Below, in pieces: positions 1 through 7,675 of a stretch of 41,022 nucleotides of DNA. The position numbers and the translations under genes were made by a program. The DNA is from Gracilibacter sp. BRH_c7a (GTDB lineage Bacteria; Bacillota; Desulfitobacteriia; Desulfitobacteriales; Syntrophobotulaceae). The stretch is taken from positions 1-41,022 of the forward strand of contig LOEZ01000059.1 in the NCBI GenBank assembly GCA_001516055.1. The letters are read 5' to 3'. The notes beneath the pieces were generated by a model. That model saw nothing but the letters and a program-made list of their open reading frames with translations. It was not told the DNA's origin and did no database searches. How positions within the stretch are numbered: the stretch's first letter is position 1; every line of letters starts with the position of its first letter.

Positions 1-417
1 ATGAAGCTCCAGCCGTCAACCATGGATTATATAGATCCTGACGGCGTAAAGTATCAACGGCCCAGCGTGAAAGTCCAGTATTGGGGCAAAGACCTGTACG
101 GTACTTATGGTTCGACCGTCAATGTTGAGGTGGACGGCAAAACCGTTTGCGTCAAAACAGTCTACTTTACCTCCACGCTTTGGACCAGGACTTTGCAAAG
201 AGACCGGCTGGGCAAGCCCATTCCGTGGCAATGGGACTGTGACTTTTCGCCCGAGTCCGACCAAATGGAAATATATTATATGAGCAGCGCCAACCATGAC
301 TATATGGGAGATATATTAATGGAAGAGGGCACTCATGATTCCAACATTCAAAAATTCTATGCTGAGTGCAAGGAGCGCGGCACGTTAATCTGGAGCGGAG
401 CGAATCCCGACAAGTAG
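1..417 (+). CDS. Hypothetical protein, possibly 5'-truncated by the window edge
   Basis: The frame is open from the first base of the window and ends at TAG 415-417, giving 138 residues if the ATG at base 1 is the real start. No upstream sequence is available, so this may be the C-terminal part of a longer protein. The product is polar, rich in Tyr, Trp and Asp, with no signal peptide, membrane segment or catalytic motif that I recognise. It converges on the reverse-strand M56 peptidase gene, with about 110 bases between them. I do not recognise the family and propose no function. Confidence 0.5.
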   Translation: MKLQPSTMDYIDPDGVKYQRPSVKVQYWGKDLYGTYGSTVNVEVDGKTVCVKTVYFTSTLWTRTLQRDRLGKPIPWQWDCDFSPESDQMEIYYMSSANHDYMGDILMEEGTHDSNIQKFYAECKERGTLIWSGANPDK

Positions 418-527
418 GTAAAGAAACCATGCGCACACACGATCGGTAAGTTTTGCTTAAGTCGTCGTAATGAAGCATGTATAAAAGACCAATAATGAAA
501 ACTACCCGGAACGTTTCATCGGTTAAT

Positions 528-3416
528 CTATGGCTTGAGTTCCGGCAGCGGAATCTGGTATTCTTGGCCATTCTCATCCCGGTAAACCACCTTGGCAATA
601 TACTTTTCCGCAGCATCGACCAGGATTTCCGGAGTAATCGCCAACAAGCCGGGTCGGTACACCGGGCGGCCTTTCTCGGCAAAATATTTTTCCCGGTTTT
701 GGTAGGCGCCCTCCAGAGTTTCCGGACCGTTATAGCGGTAAAACTTGCCGCTGCTGCCGATGATTCCGGTTATTATCCCAGTAGGTTGAAAGGCTTGCTC
801 CGTTCCTTTGGCATTTATAATATTTAGATGAAAGACGGCTACTTTTTGATCAGCCCAGTCTCCCCGTCGGAAATTCAAATCTGTAACCGCGAAACCCCAG
901 TCCTTGCCGGGAACGAGAGCAGGCTCGACAGCGGGGGTGTTATCGGAGATTTGAACAGTTTGCGTACCCTCCGCGAGAACAGGGATAAGATTAAGCTGGA
1001 TTTGGAATTCATTCCCGTATTCATCGCGGTAGGTAAGGGCGGTAAACTGCTTGGCTGCAGTGTTGACGTCGCCAACCCAGAGGCAGATTTTAAGTTGTCC
1101 GGGATCAAAATTGGGGAAGGGAATATGGGGTTGCCCGGGTTCAAACTGAGAGTCATTTTGTTCCATTCGCATTTGCTGGGTGGAGATATACAATATATCC
1201 AAAAGTGTGGGTTGGATTGAATAGGACTTACCGTCGGCAGAGGTAAGGCCTACGACAGTGCCCCGGGGCATAAAGAGCTCGTCAAGACCGGAGCTGTTTT
1301 CTACCAGGCAGTAAACCTGAACACCTTGCAGGAATGGGTCGTAGAAATAAGCCCCCATTAACTCAATTTTTTCTACTTTAATATGCCAACCATCGTCGCG
1401 CTGCAGTTTATTGGCTGTGATTGTCGTTTTTTTCGGGTCATAGGGCGGGGGCGTCAGCGTTTCATACCAAGGGACAATATCTTCAGCTGTTACCTGGCCG
1501 GACTGGGTTACATACAGTCTGGAACCGTCATCCAGGGCAAATTCCCAAGCCGGTTCCCGGCTGGCAAGATCAGGCTTATATTTTTCACCGGCGAAAGCGG
1601 TCAGGTCGCTGTGGTAAATAAGGCGCGGCACAGGGGCTTCCGCAAGGCTGTTTTCTTCCCGAATCAGCTGCATCGCTTGCTCAATATCGACTGTCAGGAA
1701 GCGGTCCGCTGTCGCTTTTCTGGTCACAGGATCAATGGGCCCTCCGTATTCGTAACGAACAGTGCCTTTCGGGTCCCGCAGCACCGATACAACGGCGTCG
1801 GCTACAAATTTACCGTCCTGGACAAAAGGAACCAGGTAATAATCCGGTAAAGACCATTCGTAGGATTTTATGAACAAAGGCTTGGCCGGGGTAATTTTTT
1901 CCCAGTCAATTGCCGGGTAATAGGTCTTGTAATGGCCTGGATTATTGTCCACGTGACGCAGCATTCCGCCGTAGGCAATACCGGCAATGTCGCTGTCGTT
2001 GAAACCGATGCTGTTGCTGCTGTCACCGATAGCAAATTCCGGGGCGTCCTGCCAGTTCCTGGCTTTTTCCACCCATTCCGTACTAAGGACAACGGGTTTT
2101 GTTGAGTTGACTTGGATAACAGGATTCCCTGGCGGATTCTCCGGCGAGCTTTTTCGCAGAGGGTCGGCTTTATCGGCCATGGCGCTGCTTAAAGAAACAA
2201 AGGCTAATAAGGCTATAAGCGCAAGGAAAGGCAGCGTCCATTTCCGGGAAGTCTTTCCCCAGTGCTGTATAAGTTCGATTCGTTTTTTAAGCTGGGACCC
2301 GGACCCTGACAGCGTGGTGGCGTTGACCAGGCTGGGACGGAAGGAGCAGCGTTCCCACAAGGTGACCAAGGTCAGACCGTATGAAGCGGCCTGCTGGGAA
2401 CCGAGCCGGGCCAAAACCGCTTCGTCACAGGCCAGTTCCTGGTCTTGCCTCAATTGGCGGAAAGCGTACCAGACCAGCGGGTTGAACCAGTGGACAATCA
2501 GCAGGCACCGCGCCAGCCAAAGGACCAAAATATCATTGCGCTTCAAATGAAGCAGCTCATGGATAAAAATATGGCGGAGTTGTTCGCGATCCAATCCGTC
2601 TAAAACTCCGGCGGGGAGCAATAACTTCGGGCGGAATACGCCGAAAAGTGAAGGGGTTTTAATTGCGCTGGTCAGGATTAAAGGGATAGTCTGCCACGGG
2701 GCGGCTCTCTGCGGTATGTTTTTCCGCCCGGAGTTTTTGCGCAGAGCCAGCTCTTGCCGGGCTTGCTGAAAAGCGGCTGTTATTTCGGGGCAGGCGATGG
2801 TTGGGCCGTTGATTTTACGGATAAAACTTCGGTTGGCAGCGAATGTGATTACTGCGAAAATCGCCATACCGGTCAGCCAGAGCAGGAAAAGAAAATGCGG
2901 CAGAGACAAAGATCGGTCGGATAAGGATGTCCCGCCAGGCGGAACAGTAGAGGCTGCGGCGGTGTCTGCGGCGTCGGGAATTTGCCCGGAGGGAGTCGGG
3001 GAGAGAGCAGTCTGTCCGGAGGGAGATTCAGTCAGGCCGAGTCCTGAGCTGCCGCCGCTCATAACAAAATCGGGGGAGGAAACCGGTTCTTGGTTCAAAG
3101 CCGTACGTCTGTCGGAGTTTAGAAGGAAGTTAAAAGTTGCAAGGGGAGTCGCGTCAGAGGCTGTCAGAGAGGCCGGGAAAGCGTTGGTCAAGTTATAAAT
3201 GCTGACCGGGCTTGAGGGCGTCCAGGGTAAAAGCAAACTGATAAAAACCAGGCACCATAACAGGTAATGGATTTGAGCCCTGATTTTCTTCCCGAAAACA
3301 GCCTTCAGAGGCAAAAGGAGAATGATAAAGACGCTTACCCTGACGGAAGCGGTTCCAAACCAGGCCAGGACCTGAAGAACATCGATAGGCAGCAAGTCGA
3401 TAGGCAGCAAAGGCAC
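528..3416 (-). CDS. M56 family (BlaR1/MecR1-like) membrane metallopeptidase with long C-terminal region
   Basis: This is a 962-residue integral membrane zinc peptidase. Hydrophobic segments lie near residues 22-41, 50-65, 172-193 and 395-415. HELLH at 286-290 gives the zinc-binding HExxH, and QDQELACD near 325-332 supplies the downstream Glu typical of M56. In BlaR1/MecR1 such proteins sense cell-wall stress and cleave the partner repressor. The C-terminal 540 residues are not a penicillin-binding sensor as far as I can see. They include two related segments, each ending in a YRDExGxE(Y/F)QI pattern, which suggests a duplicated beta-rich extracellular domain. The start is GTG at 3416-3414, placed just after the repressor stop with GGAGGGG upstream; an ATG two bases earlier is out of frame. 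A 14-base repeat at the 5' end encodes LLPID twice. Family assignment is firm; the inducing signal is unknown. Confidence 0.85.
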   Translation of the reverse strand: MPLLPIDLLPIDVLQVLAWFGTASVRVSVFIILLLPLKAVFGKKIRAQIHYLLWCLVFISLLLPWTPSSPVSIYNLTNAFPASLTASDATPLATFNFLLNSDRRTALNQEPVSSPDFVMSGGSSGLGLTESPSGQTALSPTPSGQIPDAADTAAASTVPPGGTSLSDRSLSLPHFLFLLWLTGMAIFAVITFAANRSFIRKINGPTIACPEITAAFQQARQELALRKNSGRKNIPQRAAPWQTIPLILTSAIKTPSLFGVFRPKLLLPAGVLDGLDREQLRHIFIHELLHLKRNDILVLWLARCLLIVHWFNPLVWYAFRQLRQDQELACDEAVLARLGSQQAASYGLTLVTLWERCSFRPSLVNATTLSGSGSQLKKRIELIQHWGKTSRKWTLPFLALIALLAFVSLSSAMADKADPLRKSSPENPPGNPVIQVNSTKPVVLSTEWVEKARNWQDAPEFAIGDSSNSIGFNDSDIAGIAYGGMLRHVDNNPGHYKTYYPAIDWEKITPAKPLFIKSYEWSLPDYYLVPFVQDGKFVADAVVSVLRDPKGTVRYEYGGPIDPVTRKATADRFLTVDIEQAMQLIREENSLAEAPVPRLIYHSDLTAFAGEKYKPDLASREPAWEFALDDGSRLYVTQSGQVTAEDIVPWYETLTPPPYDPKKTTITANKLQRDDGWHIKVEKIELMGAYFYDPFLQGVQVYCLVENSSGLDELFMPRGTVVGLTSADGKSYSIQPTLLDILYISTQQMRMEQNDSQFEPGQPHIPFPNFDPGQLKICLWVGDVNTAAKQFTALTYRDEYGNEFQIQLNLIPVLAEGTQTVQISDNTPAVEPALVPGKDWGFAVTDLNFRRGDWADQKVAVFHLNIINAKGTEQAFQPTGIITGIIGSSGKFYRYNGPETLEGAYQNREKYFAEKGRPVYRPGLLAITPEILVDAAEKYIAKVVYRDENGQEYQIPLPELKP

Positions 3417-3418
3417 AT

Positions 3419-3793
3419 TTACCCCTCCTTTTCCTCCAGGATTTTTTTCAGCTCTTCAATTTCACTGCGGGAAAGTGTTTCTTCCTGCAGAAATGTGACG
3501 AGTATCGGTTGTGCGGCTCCACCAAAAACCTGGTTGACAAATGATTTAGTCTCGGAACGGACGCAGGCAGCTTGGCTGACCAAAGGATAATAATAGACTC
3601 TATGTTCTTGTTTAAGGCAGAGGGCTTGTTTTTTGACCAGATAGGTGATCAGTGTTTTTACCGTATTGGGTTTCCAGTCTGTCGAGTCCTGCAAAGACGC
3701 ATATATTTCGTTGGCGGTGCATGGGTAGGGCTTTAACCGACATATTTTCATAACATCCCACTCGGCTTCGGCGATATTGGGCGCCTGGTTCAT
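3419..3793 (-). CDS. BlaI/MecI/CopY family transcriptional repressor
   Basis: This 124-residue protein has the layout of the BlaI/MecI family: an N-terminal winged helix (AEWDVMKICRLKPYPCTANE, then TVKTLITYLVKK at about residues 10-55) and a C-terminal dimerisation tail rich in Glu and Leu. Family members bind TACA-N2-TGTA operators and are released when the partner M56 peptidase is activated. The next gene on this strand is exactly such a peptidase, two bases after the stop, so the two form one operon. The start ATG at 3793 is preceded by GGAAAGGGG. A perfect TACAATTGTA lies 27-36 bases upstream of the start, which predicts autorepression. No beta-lactamase gene is present in the window, so the regulated target may be the operon itself or a distant gene. 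Confidence 0.9.
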   Translation of the reverse strand: MNQAPNIAEAEWDVMKICRLKPYPCTANEIYASLQDSTDWKPNTVKTLITYLVKKQALCLKQEHRVYYYPLVSQAACVRSETKSFVNQVFGGAAQPILVTFLQEETLSRSEIEELKKILEEKEG

Positions 3794-3819
3794 GCTTGGG
3801 GCCCCTTTCCAATCTTAAC

Positions 3820-3853
3820 TACAATTGTAAACATAATGTTCTATATCATACAA
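3820..3853 (-). promoter_or_regulatory. Promoter and BlaI-type operator of the repressor/M56 operon
   Basis: TACAATTGTA at 3820-3829 is a perfect palindrome matching the TACA-N2-TGTA half-site arrangement known for BlaI and MecI. On the reverse strand its first six bases, TACAAT (3829-3824), also serve as a plausible -10 box, with TTGTAT at 3853-3848 as the -35 box and an 18-base spacer. Operator and -10 box therefore coincide, which fits repression by blocking RNA polymerase. The assignment is by eye. Confidence 0.65.
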
Positions 3854-3871
3854 GACATCAAAGGCCTATGT

Positions 3872-3899
3872 TTGCAACACCTTATAGAAAAATTATGAT
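3872..3899 (+). promoter_or_regulatory. Putative promoter of the sigma factor operon
   Basis: TTGCAA at 3872-3877 and TATGAT at 3894-3899 are separated by 16 bases and sit 27 bases upstream of the sigma factor start. This resembles a vegetative promoter, although such operons are often autoregulated by their own sigma factor. Moderate support only. Confidence 0.45.
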
Positions 3900-3925
3900 A
3901 TATTAATCCTTAAAGGAGTGATTGG

Positions 3926-4501
3926 ATGTTATGGATGCTTATCGTCTCCCTGGCAGACGACAGAGATAAAGCTTTTATGCTGAATCTGTATCAGGACTAT
4001 TACGGTCTGGTGCGCAAGACTCTTTACAATATTACGCATGATGCGGGTCATACCGAAGACTTGGTTAATGATACGTTTATCAAACTAATTAATAAAATTC
4101 CCTTGCTCCGTACCTTAGAAAGTTGCAAAACCACTGCCTATGTTGTCTATACCAGCAGAAGCGTCGCCATCAACTTTATTAAACACCGGGATGTGGAGAA
4201 AAAGCACGGATATTATGGGATGGACGCTGACCTGGCGGAAACAGCCGCCGCTTCGGATGATTCGGTAGAAGAAACAATCGTCCGCCAGGAAGAAATCAAT
4301 GAGATGGGAAGCGCTCTTTTAAAGCTTCCGGAAAAACAGAAAGACCTGTTGTATTTCAAATATTTCCTGGAGATGGATAATGCTGAAATTGCAGAAATTT
4401 TAGGCATAGGTACGGCCAGCGTCCGGGAGTACCTCACGAGAGCCCGCCGCAACGCCAAAAAAATGCTGGCGAAGGAGATGGATAACCAACATGAAAAGTA
4501 G
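3926..4501 (+). CDS. ECF-like sigma-70 family RNA polymerase sigma factor
   Basis: This 191-residue protein has the two-domain layout of extracytoplasmic-function sigma factors. Region 2 lies near residues 15-80 (AGHTEDLVNDTFIKLINKIP is the conserved DxxxDxF-like part). Region 4 lies near residues 125-182, with LLKLPEKQKDLLYFKYFLEM and an HTH at AEIAEILGIGTASVREYLTR. The start ATG at 3926 has AAAGGAG seven bases upstream. Its stop overlaps the start of the next gene by 11 bases, so the two are translationally coupled. The neighbour has the single-membrane-segment architecture expected of a partner anti-sigma factor. It would redirect transcription to a small regulon in response to an envelope signal. 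Family is secure; the stimulus is unknown. Confidence 0.9.
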   Translation: MLWMLIVSLADDRDKAFMLNLYQDYYGLVRKTLYNITHDAGHTEDLVNDTFIKLINKIPLLRTLESCKTTAYVVYTSRSVAINFIKHRDVEKKHGYYGMDADLAETAAASDDSVEETIVRQEEINEMGSALLKLPEKQKDLLYFKYFLEMDNAEIAEILGIGTASVREYLTRARRNAKKMLAKEMDNQHEK

Positions 4502-5306
4502 CAGCAGCACGGAAAATAATCACATGGCTGGTAACAGCGCAGAACAAATTCGCCGCAAGCTTTATGAGGAATATGAAGACAGCCTGTTTAGGCTGGTTAT
4601 GCATGATACTGCGGAAATAGAAGGGAAGCTTCTGCTAACAGAGAAAGAAAAGCTAAAAAATGACCAGGAGACTGTCCCTACGGAAAAGACCGTGCAAAGG
4701 TTCAGCCGGCAGCTAAATACAAATTTAAAAAAGAACAGAACCGTTGCTGCCAGGCGGAGCTTTTTAAAGATGTTAAACCGCTCTGCGGTGGCCATGCTGG
4801 CAGTAATCGTAATTTTGGGTACGACTGTGGCCAGTGTCGAAGCTTTGAGAGTCAGGGTGCTGAACTTGTGGATGGATATCAAACCGGAGTATACCTCTTT
4901 TCAGTTAAAGGAGAACGGCAGCAACCCGGACAAAGGGAGACCTGGCAGCAGCACGGATCCGCATGTCGGTTGGGCTAAAGCTTATGTCCCGACCTATATT
5001 CCGGAAGGATTTACAGTCAGCGACTCTTCTAATCATGAGGAATATAAGAAAATTTTATATAAAAACCAACAAGGCAAGGTTATTATTTACACGGAACATG
5101 GGGAAGGCACTAACTTTGCGGTGGATACGGAAAATGCCGATGTTGTGAAAACAGTCGGCATCAATGGGCACAAGGGAACACTTGTTGAAAAAAACTCCAC
5201 GGTTACAATTGTCTGGGCTATGGATAATCGGATGTTTGTCATCCAGGCACTGACCGATGAAGAGACGGCGATGAAAATAGCCGAAGGGGTAGAATATGTA
5301 GAGTAA
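4491..5306 (+). CDS. Single-pass membrane protein with DUF4367-like domain, probable anti-sigma partner
   Basis: The protein has 271 residues: a charged cytoplasmic N-terminus of about 95 residues, one membrane helix near residues 98-117 (SAVAMLAVIVILGTTVASVE), and an external C-terminal domain of about 150 residues. The external part has the YVPTYIPEGF ... YKNQQGKVIIYT pattern of DUF4367-type domains. It begins inside the 3' end of the sigma factor gene, an arrangement typical of sigma/anti-sigma pairs. I infer that the cytoplasmic part holds the sigma factor at the membrane. No zinc-binding HxxxCxxC anti-sigma motif is visible in the N-terminal region, so it would be a non-ZAS type, or a membrane target of the sigma factor rather than its inhibitor. 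Confidence 0.7.
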   Translation: MKSSSSTENNHMAGNSAEQIRRKLYEEYEDSLFRLVMHDTAEIEGKLLLTEKEKLKNDQETVPTEKTVQRFSRQLNTNLKKNRTVAARRSFLKMLNRSAVAMLAVIVILGTTVASVEALRVRVLNLWMDIKPEYTSFQLKENGSNPDKGRPGSSTDPHVGWAKAYVPTYIPEGFTVSDSSNHEEYKKILYKNQQGKVIIYTEHGEGTNFAVDTENADVVKTVGINGHKGTLVEKNSTVTIVWAMDNRMFVIQALTDEETAMKIAEGVEYVE

Positions 5307-5460
5307 CCGATTATTGTCCATCGTTTTTTTTGCTGTCTTATTCTTGATGGTTTTTATTAAAATAACGAGAGTATCTTTTGTTGAACCAAATAAAATCAAT
5401 GGTCTTCAATTGCAAATAAATTCAAACTTGTGTCACAAAATCCTCCGTTGATTTGTTCTA

Positions 5461-5475
5461 TTGTTATAGTAACAA
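5461..5475. promoter_or_regulatory. Perfect 15-bp inverted repeat (possible operator)
   Basis: TTGTTA-TAG-TAACAA is a perfect 6-3-6 inverted repeat in the gap after the DUF4367 gene and about 150 bases upstream of the c-di-GMP riboswitch. It could be a repressor operator. A 21-codon open frame with its own GGGGGA site starts at 5496 and may be a vestige. No binding protein can be named. Confidence 0.3.
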
Positions 5476-5617
5476 AAAAATAATGGGGGATTTTTATGTT
5501 AACAATATTTTTATCTTTGAAACAGTCGGGAGTTGCGTTGTCGGAATTCAAGGACAAGTAAGGTTTCGCGTAACTGGAAACCATATTCATTTGGATTATT
5601 CTGCTTTTCTTTAGAAT

Positions 5618-5712
5618 AAGAACGTTAAGGGCAAAGCTGTCAAAAGGCAGCGACGCAAAGCCATAGGGTCTAACGTGCCTTAGCACTATGACAGCCTGGC
5701 TGCCGAAAGACG
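5618..5712 (+). ncRNA. c-di-GMP-I (GEMM-I) riboswitch aptamer
   Basis: The core elements of the class I cyclic di-GMP aptamer are all present in order. AGGGCAAAGC starts at about 5628. A P2 hairpin follows, GCTGTC-AAAA-GGCAGC (5635-5650). Then comes the invariant GACGCAAAGCC (5652-5662), a long P3 hairpin, and the closing CCTGGCTGCCGAAAG (5695-5709). This RNA class binds c-di-GMP and usually controls surface, motility or adhesion genes. A rho-independent terminator follows directly at 5720, so it looks like a transcription-terminating switch. No forward-strand gene begins downstream; the next real gene is on the opposite strand. The 530-base gap between genes holds nothing else convincing. 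Confidence 0.88.
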
Positions 5713-5719
5713 ATTGTTT

Positions 5720-5750
5720 AAACCTGCCCTTTGAGGCAGGTTTTGTGTTG
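5720..5750 (+). terminator. Rho-independent terminator of the c-di-GMP riboswitch
   Basis: The arms AAACCTGCC (5720-5728) and GGCAGGTTT (5735-5743) are perfectly complementary around a CTTTGA loop and are followed by T-rich sequence. The position, eight bases after the aptamer, marks it as the expression platform. Confidence 0.85.
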
Positions 5751-5837
5751 TGGTTATAATTTTTGACTTAAAACCATTGCTAATCTTTTGTGGTTTTTTA
5801 AAGGGATTGATTTGAACAGGATAGTCATTTTGTCGTA

Positions 5838-6164
5838 TTACTTGGTGTTCAGCAAAGCTTTCACAGTAGCGGTTGCTATTTTAAGGTCACGCTCATCACA
5901 TAAACGAAGTAAACGAGTCAGCTGTTCCATTTCAATATTAGCGGATTTGCCTCTTTCGGGAAAGAAGATTGTGTCTGCGGAAATACCCAGCTCTCGGATC
6001 AGGTGAAACAGGACACCATAACTCGGTTTCTTATTTTCATTTTCAATAGACATTAAATAACGTGGGGTTATCTTCAATTTTTCAGCTAGCTGTTCCCGCG
6101 TAAGGTTCATATTTTTTCGGGCGGTTTTAAGAATGTTCCCTAGCTTGTCAATATCATTACGCAC
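5838..6164 (-). CDS. XRE family helix-turn-helix regulator
   Basis: This 108-residue protein carries an XRE/Cro-type HTH near residues 8-64: LKTARKNMNLTREQLAEKL, then ITPRYLMSIENENKKPSYGV. A 40-residue tail ends in RLLRLCDERDLKIATATVKA, a pattern common in small Clostridia regulators. The start is GTG at 6164 with AGGAGGTGA seven bases upstream. It is the only gene between the orphan riboswitch and the recombinase module and is transcribed away from the module. It could belong to the mobile element as a repressor or to the older chromosome. Its target is unknown. Confidence 0.85.
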   Translation of the reverse strand: MRNDIDKLGNILKTARKNMNLTREQLAEKLKITPRYLMSIENENKKPSYGVLFHLIRELGISADTIFFPERGKSANIEMEQLTRLLRLCDERDLKIATATVKALLNTK

Positions 6165-6290
6165 TAATGGTTCACCTCCTTCAACAGTCTACAGTTCCTA
6201 ATGGTGGAAGAAAACGATACCAAGTATCTATAAAAAAGGGAACTGATAGAACGTATACATCCTTCTAAATTTAATATGTAGAAAAGTGCT

Positions 6291-6378
6291 CGCCAAATAA
6301 AAAAAACGCAAGTTTGGCGGGATTATTTCTATGCTCATGCATTAAAGCCCTCCAATTATGCGGATTGGAGGGCTTTTG
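6291..6378 (+). terminator. Strong bidirectional-looking terminator with adjacent hairpin, no obvious gene upstream
   Basis: The arms AAAGCCCTCCAAT (6344-6356) and ATTGGAGGGCTTTT (6364-6377) form a 13-bp stem with a 7-base loop and T-tract. Just before it, CGCCAAA (6291-6297) pairs with TTTGGCG (6313-6319). The stem lies upstream of both flanking genes, so it does not end either of them. It may terminate a small RNA or insulate the element. Confidence 0.75.
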
Positions 6379-6570
6379 GTGAATATAGAGCAAGTTGCAA
6401 CAATTCAGAAGCCGCTAGTAATGATTGGCGGCTTGGTTCATTGAGCAGACATTCCCCCTCTTTGCTCCAGATACTTAATACTGAACGATTAAAAAAAGCT
6501 CATGTTCTTTTACGGGAAAATACGGCCTTTATTGTGAACTGTCAGGACTAGATAATAGGAACTGTCAACT

Positions 6571-6640
6571 CAGAAACGCTTTTTGGAGATCTCTCCAGAT
6601 GGGCGTTTTTCTGCTTAGTGAGAACGTCGGTTGTCGTTCT
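6571..6640 (+). other. Hairpins in the leader of the sigma-like gene
   Basis: CAGAAACGC (6571-6579) pairs with GCGTTTTTCTG (6603-6613), enclosing an inner GGAGA-TC-TCTCC stem. A second inverted repeat, AGAACG (6621-6626) with CGTTCT (6635-6640), follows about 50 bases before the start codon. The first may act as a terminator or attenuator in front of the module and the second as an operator. The rest of the 530-base gap from 6165 shows only a short GAAGCCGC / GCGGCTT hairpin near 6410-6435. Confidence 0.45.
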
Positions 6641-6694
6641 CCTCCGCTTGTTCTTCATTTTCGAATTTGAAAAATCGAAATGGAGGGCAAGCTC

Positions 6695-7111
6695 ATGATT
6701 CAACACGAGAGTTTATATACCTTGGTCATCAACAAGAAACGAGTCGCTGTAACCAAGGAAGTTTATAAAGCCTATTACAGCTGCCGAAACCGGGAAAAAT
6801 ATCTCGATCGACTGGCAGTTAGAAACAACTTATCACTTGAAGAATACCTGGAGAAAGGAATTCCGGTGGAATATGCCATCGCCTCCGCTGAGGACACCTT
6901 GGAAGAGGTAATTATCAGAAAGGAAATGACGGCGAAATTGGCAAGGTGCCTTAACCTGCTAGGCGTCCAGGAAAGGCGGCTTATTCATGCGCTGTATATC
7001 ATGGGCAAAAGCGAACGCCAGCTTTCGCAAGAAACCGGTATTCCGCCGATGACAATTCATGACCGCAAACGTCGGATTCTCAAAAGGCTCAAAAAACTGA
7101 TGGAAATCTGA
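6695..7111 (+). CDS. Small sigma-70 region 4-like / HTH protein of mobile elements
   Basis: This 138-residue protein ends in a clear helix-turn-helix: LIHALYIMGKSERQLSQETG, then PPMTIHDRKRRILKRLKKLM at about residues 100-135. The layout resembles sigma region 4 or the small sigma-like regulators carried by Clostridia mobile elements. Its N-terminal half is basic with several Tyr. An in-frame ATG at 6680 overlaps the ribosome binding site GGAGGG (6682-6687), so the ATG at 6695, seven bases after that site, is the better start. A strong terminator follows the stop, making it monocistronic. It may control expression of the recombinase genes. Confidence 0.7.
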   Translation: MIQHESLYTLVINKKRVAVTKEVYKAYYSCRNREKYLDRLAVRNNLSLEEYLEKGIPVEYAIASAEDTLEEVIIRKEMTAKLARCLNLLGVQERRLIHALYIMGKSERQLSQETGIPPMTIHDRKRRILKRLKKLMEI

Positions 7112-7127
7112 AAATGATTCCGTGCAG

Positions 7128-7167
7128 CCCCTCACTTTTTTCCCTAAAGAAGTGAGGGGATTTTTTA
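7128..7167 (+). terminator. Rho-independent terminator after the sigma-like gene
   Basis: CCCCTCACTT (7128-7137) pairs with AAGTGAGGGG (7150-7159), followed by ATTTTTT. It lies 17 bases after the stop codon at 7111. Confidence 0.9.
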
Positions 7168-7675
7168 TTCCTTTGTTGCTCTTTGGAAAACTCATATCCG
7201 GCAGCATAAATACATGATCTGTCCAGCCGTGTAAAAAGCGGCAGCGACATTGACGGGCGCGCCAAAACTGCCTGCGGATGGGTGACAGGCATCCGTCGAA
7301 CCGATGGCATCGAAGGTGACGAGCGGAAACGCCCGGTCATAAAACAGTCTGCGGTGGACTGTTTCGCCGTGAAATGGACAGTGACAATGCTACTTCCGTC
7401 CAGCCACAGACTCAAGCAATGGGGGCGGCTCGCAGAGATCCTGGGAGAGGTGAGATTCCTATGGCGTTTGCTAACCGGCAAACCGTTTATGCTGCCGCCC
7501 TGAGAGCCGTAAGGCTTGTTCGCTTCGGGAAGTAGTGTCGAATAGAAGGGGCAATTCGTAATGAAGAACAAGCAGATTATTTTTTGATCTTGGAAACTAT
7601 GCGGCAGGGCGGTCTTTTTCCGCTCTGCCGTATCCTTCTGAGATTGAATTCAAATTATCAAGGGAGGAAAACGGA
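7168..7675 (+). other. 500-base stretch without a convincing gene, several hairpins
   Basis: Open frames exist on both strands (for example 7282-7503 forward and 7089-7571 reverse), but none has a good start or a recognisable product, and they overlap each other. The forward strand contains a clear hairpin: AAACAGTC at about 7342-7349 with GACTGTTT at about 7356-7363. A GC-rich palindrome-containing region lies near 7600-7630 (GGCAGGGCGG with CCGCTCTGCC). A ribosome binding site GGGAGG for the next gene closes the stretch. It could be a structured RNA, a cis site for recombination, or a decayed gene. Confidence 0.4.

Noticed and set aside
2797-3198. Forward open frames inside the M56 gene region
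   Set aside because: They are antisense to the membrane peptidase, whose HExxH motif and membrane segments are clear.
5396-5686. Reverse-strand open frame of 96 codons
   Set aside because: It lies across the c-di-GMP riboswitch in antisense, and its product shows no family; the RNA explains the sequence better.
5788-6006. Forward open frame that could be the gene controlled by the c-di-GMP riboswitch
   Set aside because: It is antisense to the well-supported XRE gene, has a weak start context and no recognisable product.
7089-7571. Reverse-strand open frame of 160 codons in the recombinase module
   Set aside because: It crosses the terminator and the 3' end of the sigma-like gene, lacks a good ribosome binding site, and its translation is Arg/Ser/Pro-rich as in shadow frames. 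The underlying stretch is reported as unexplained.
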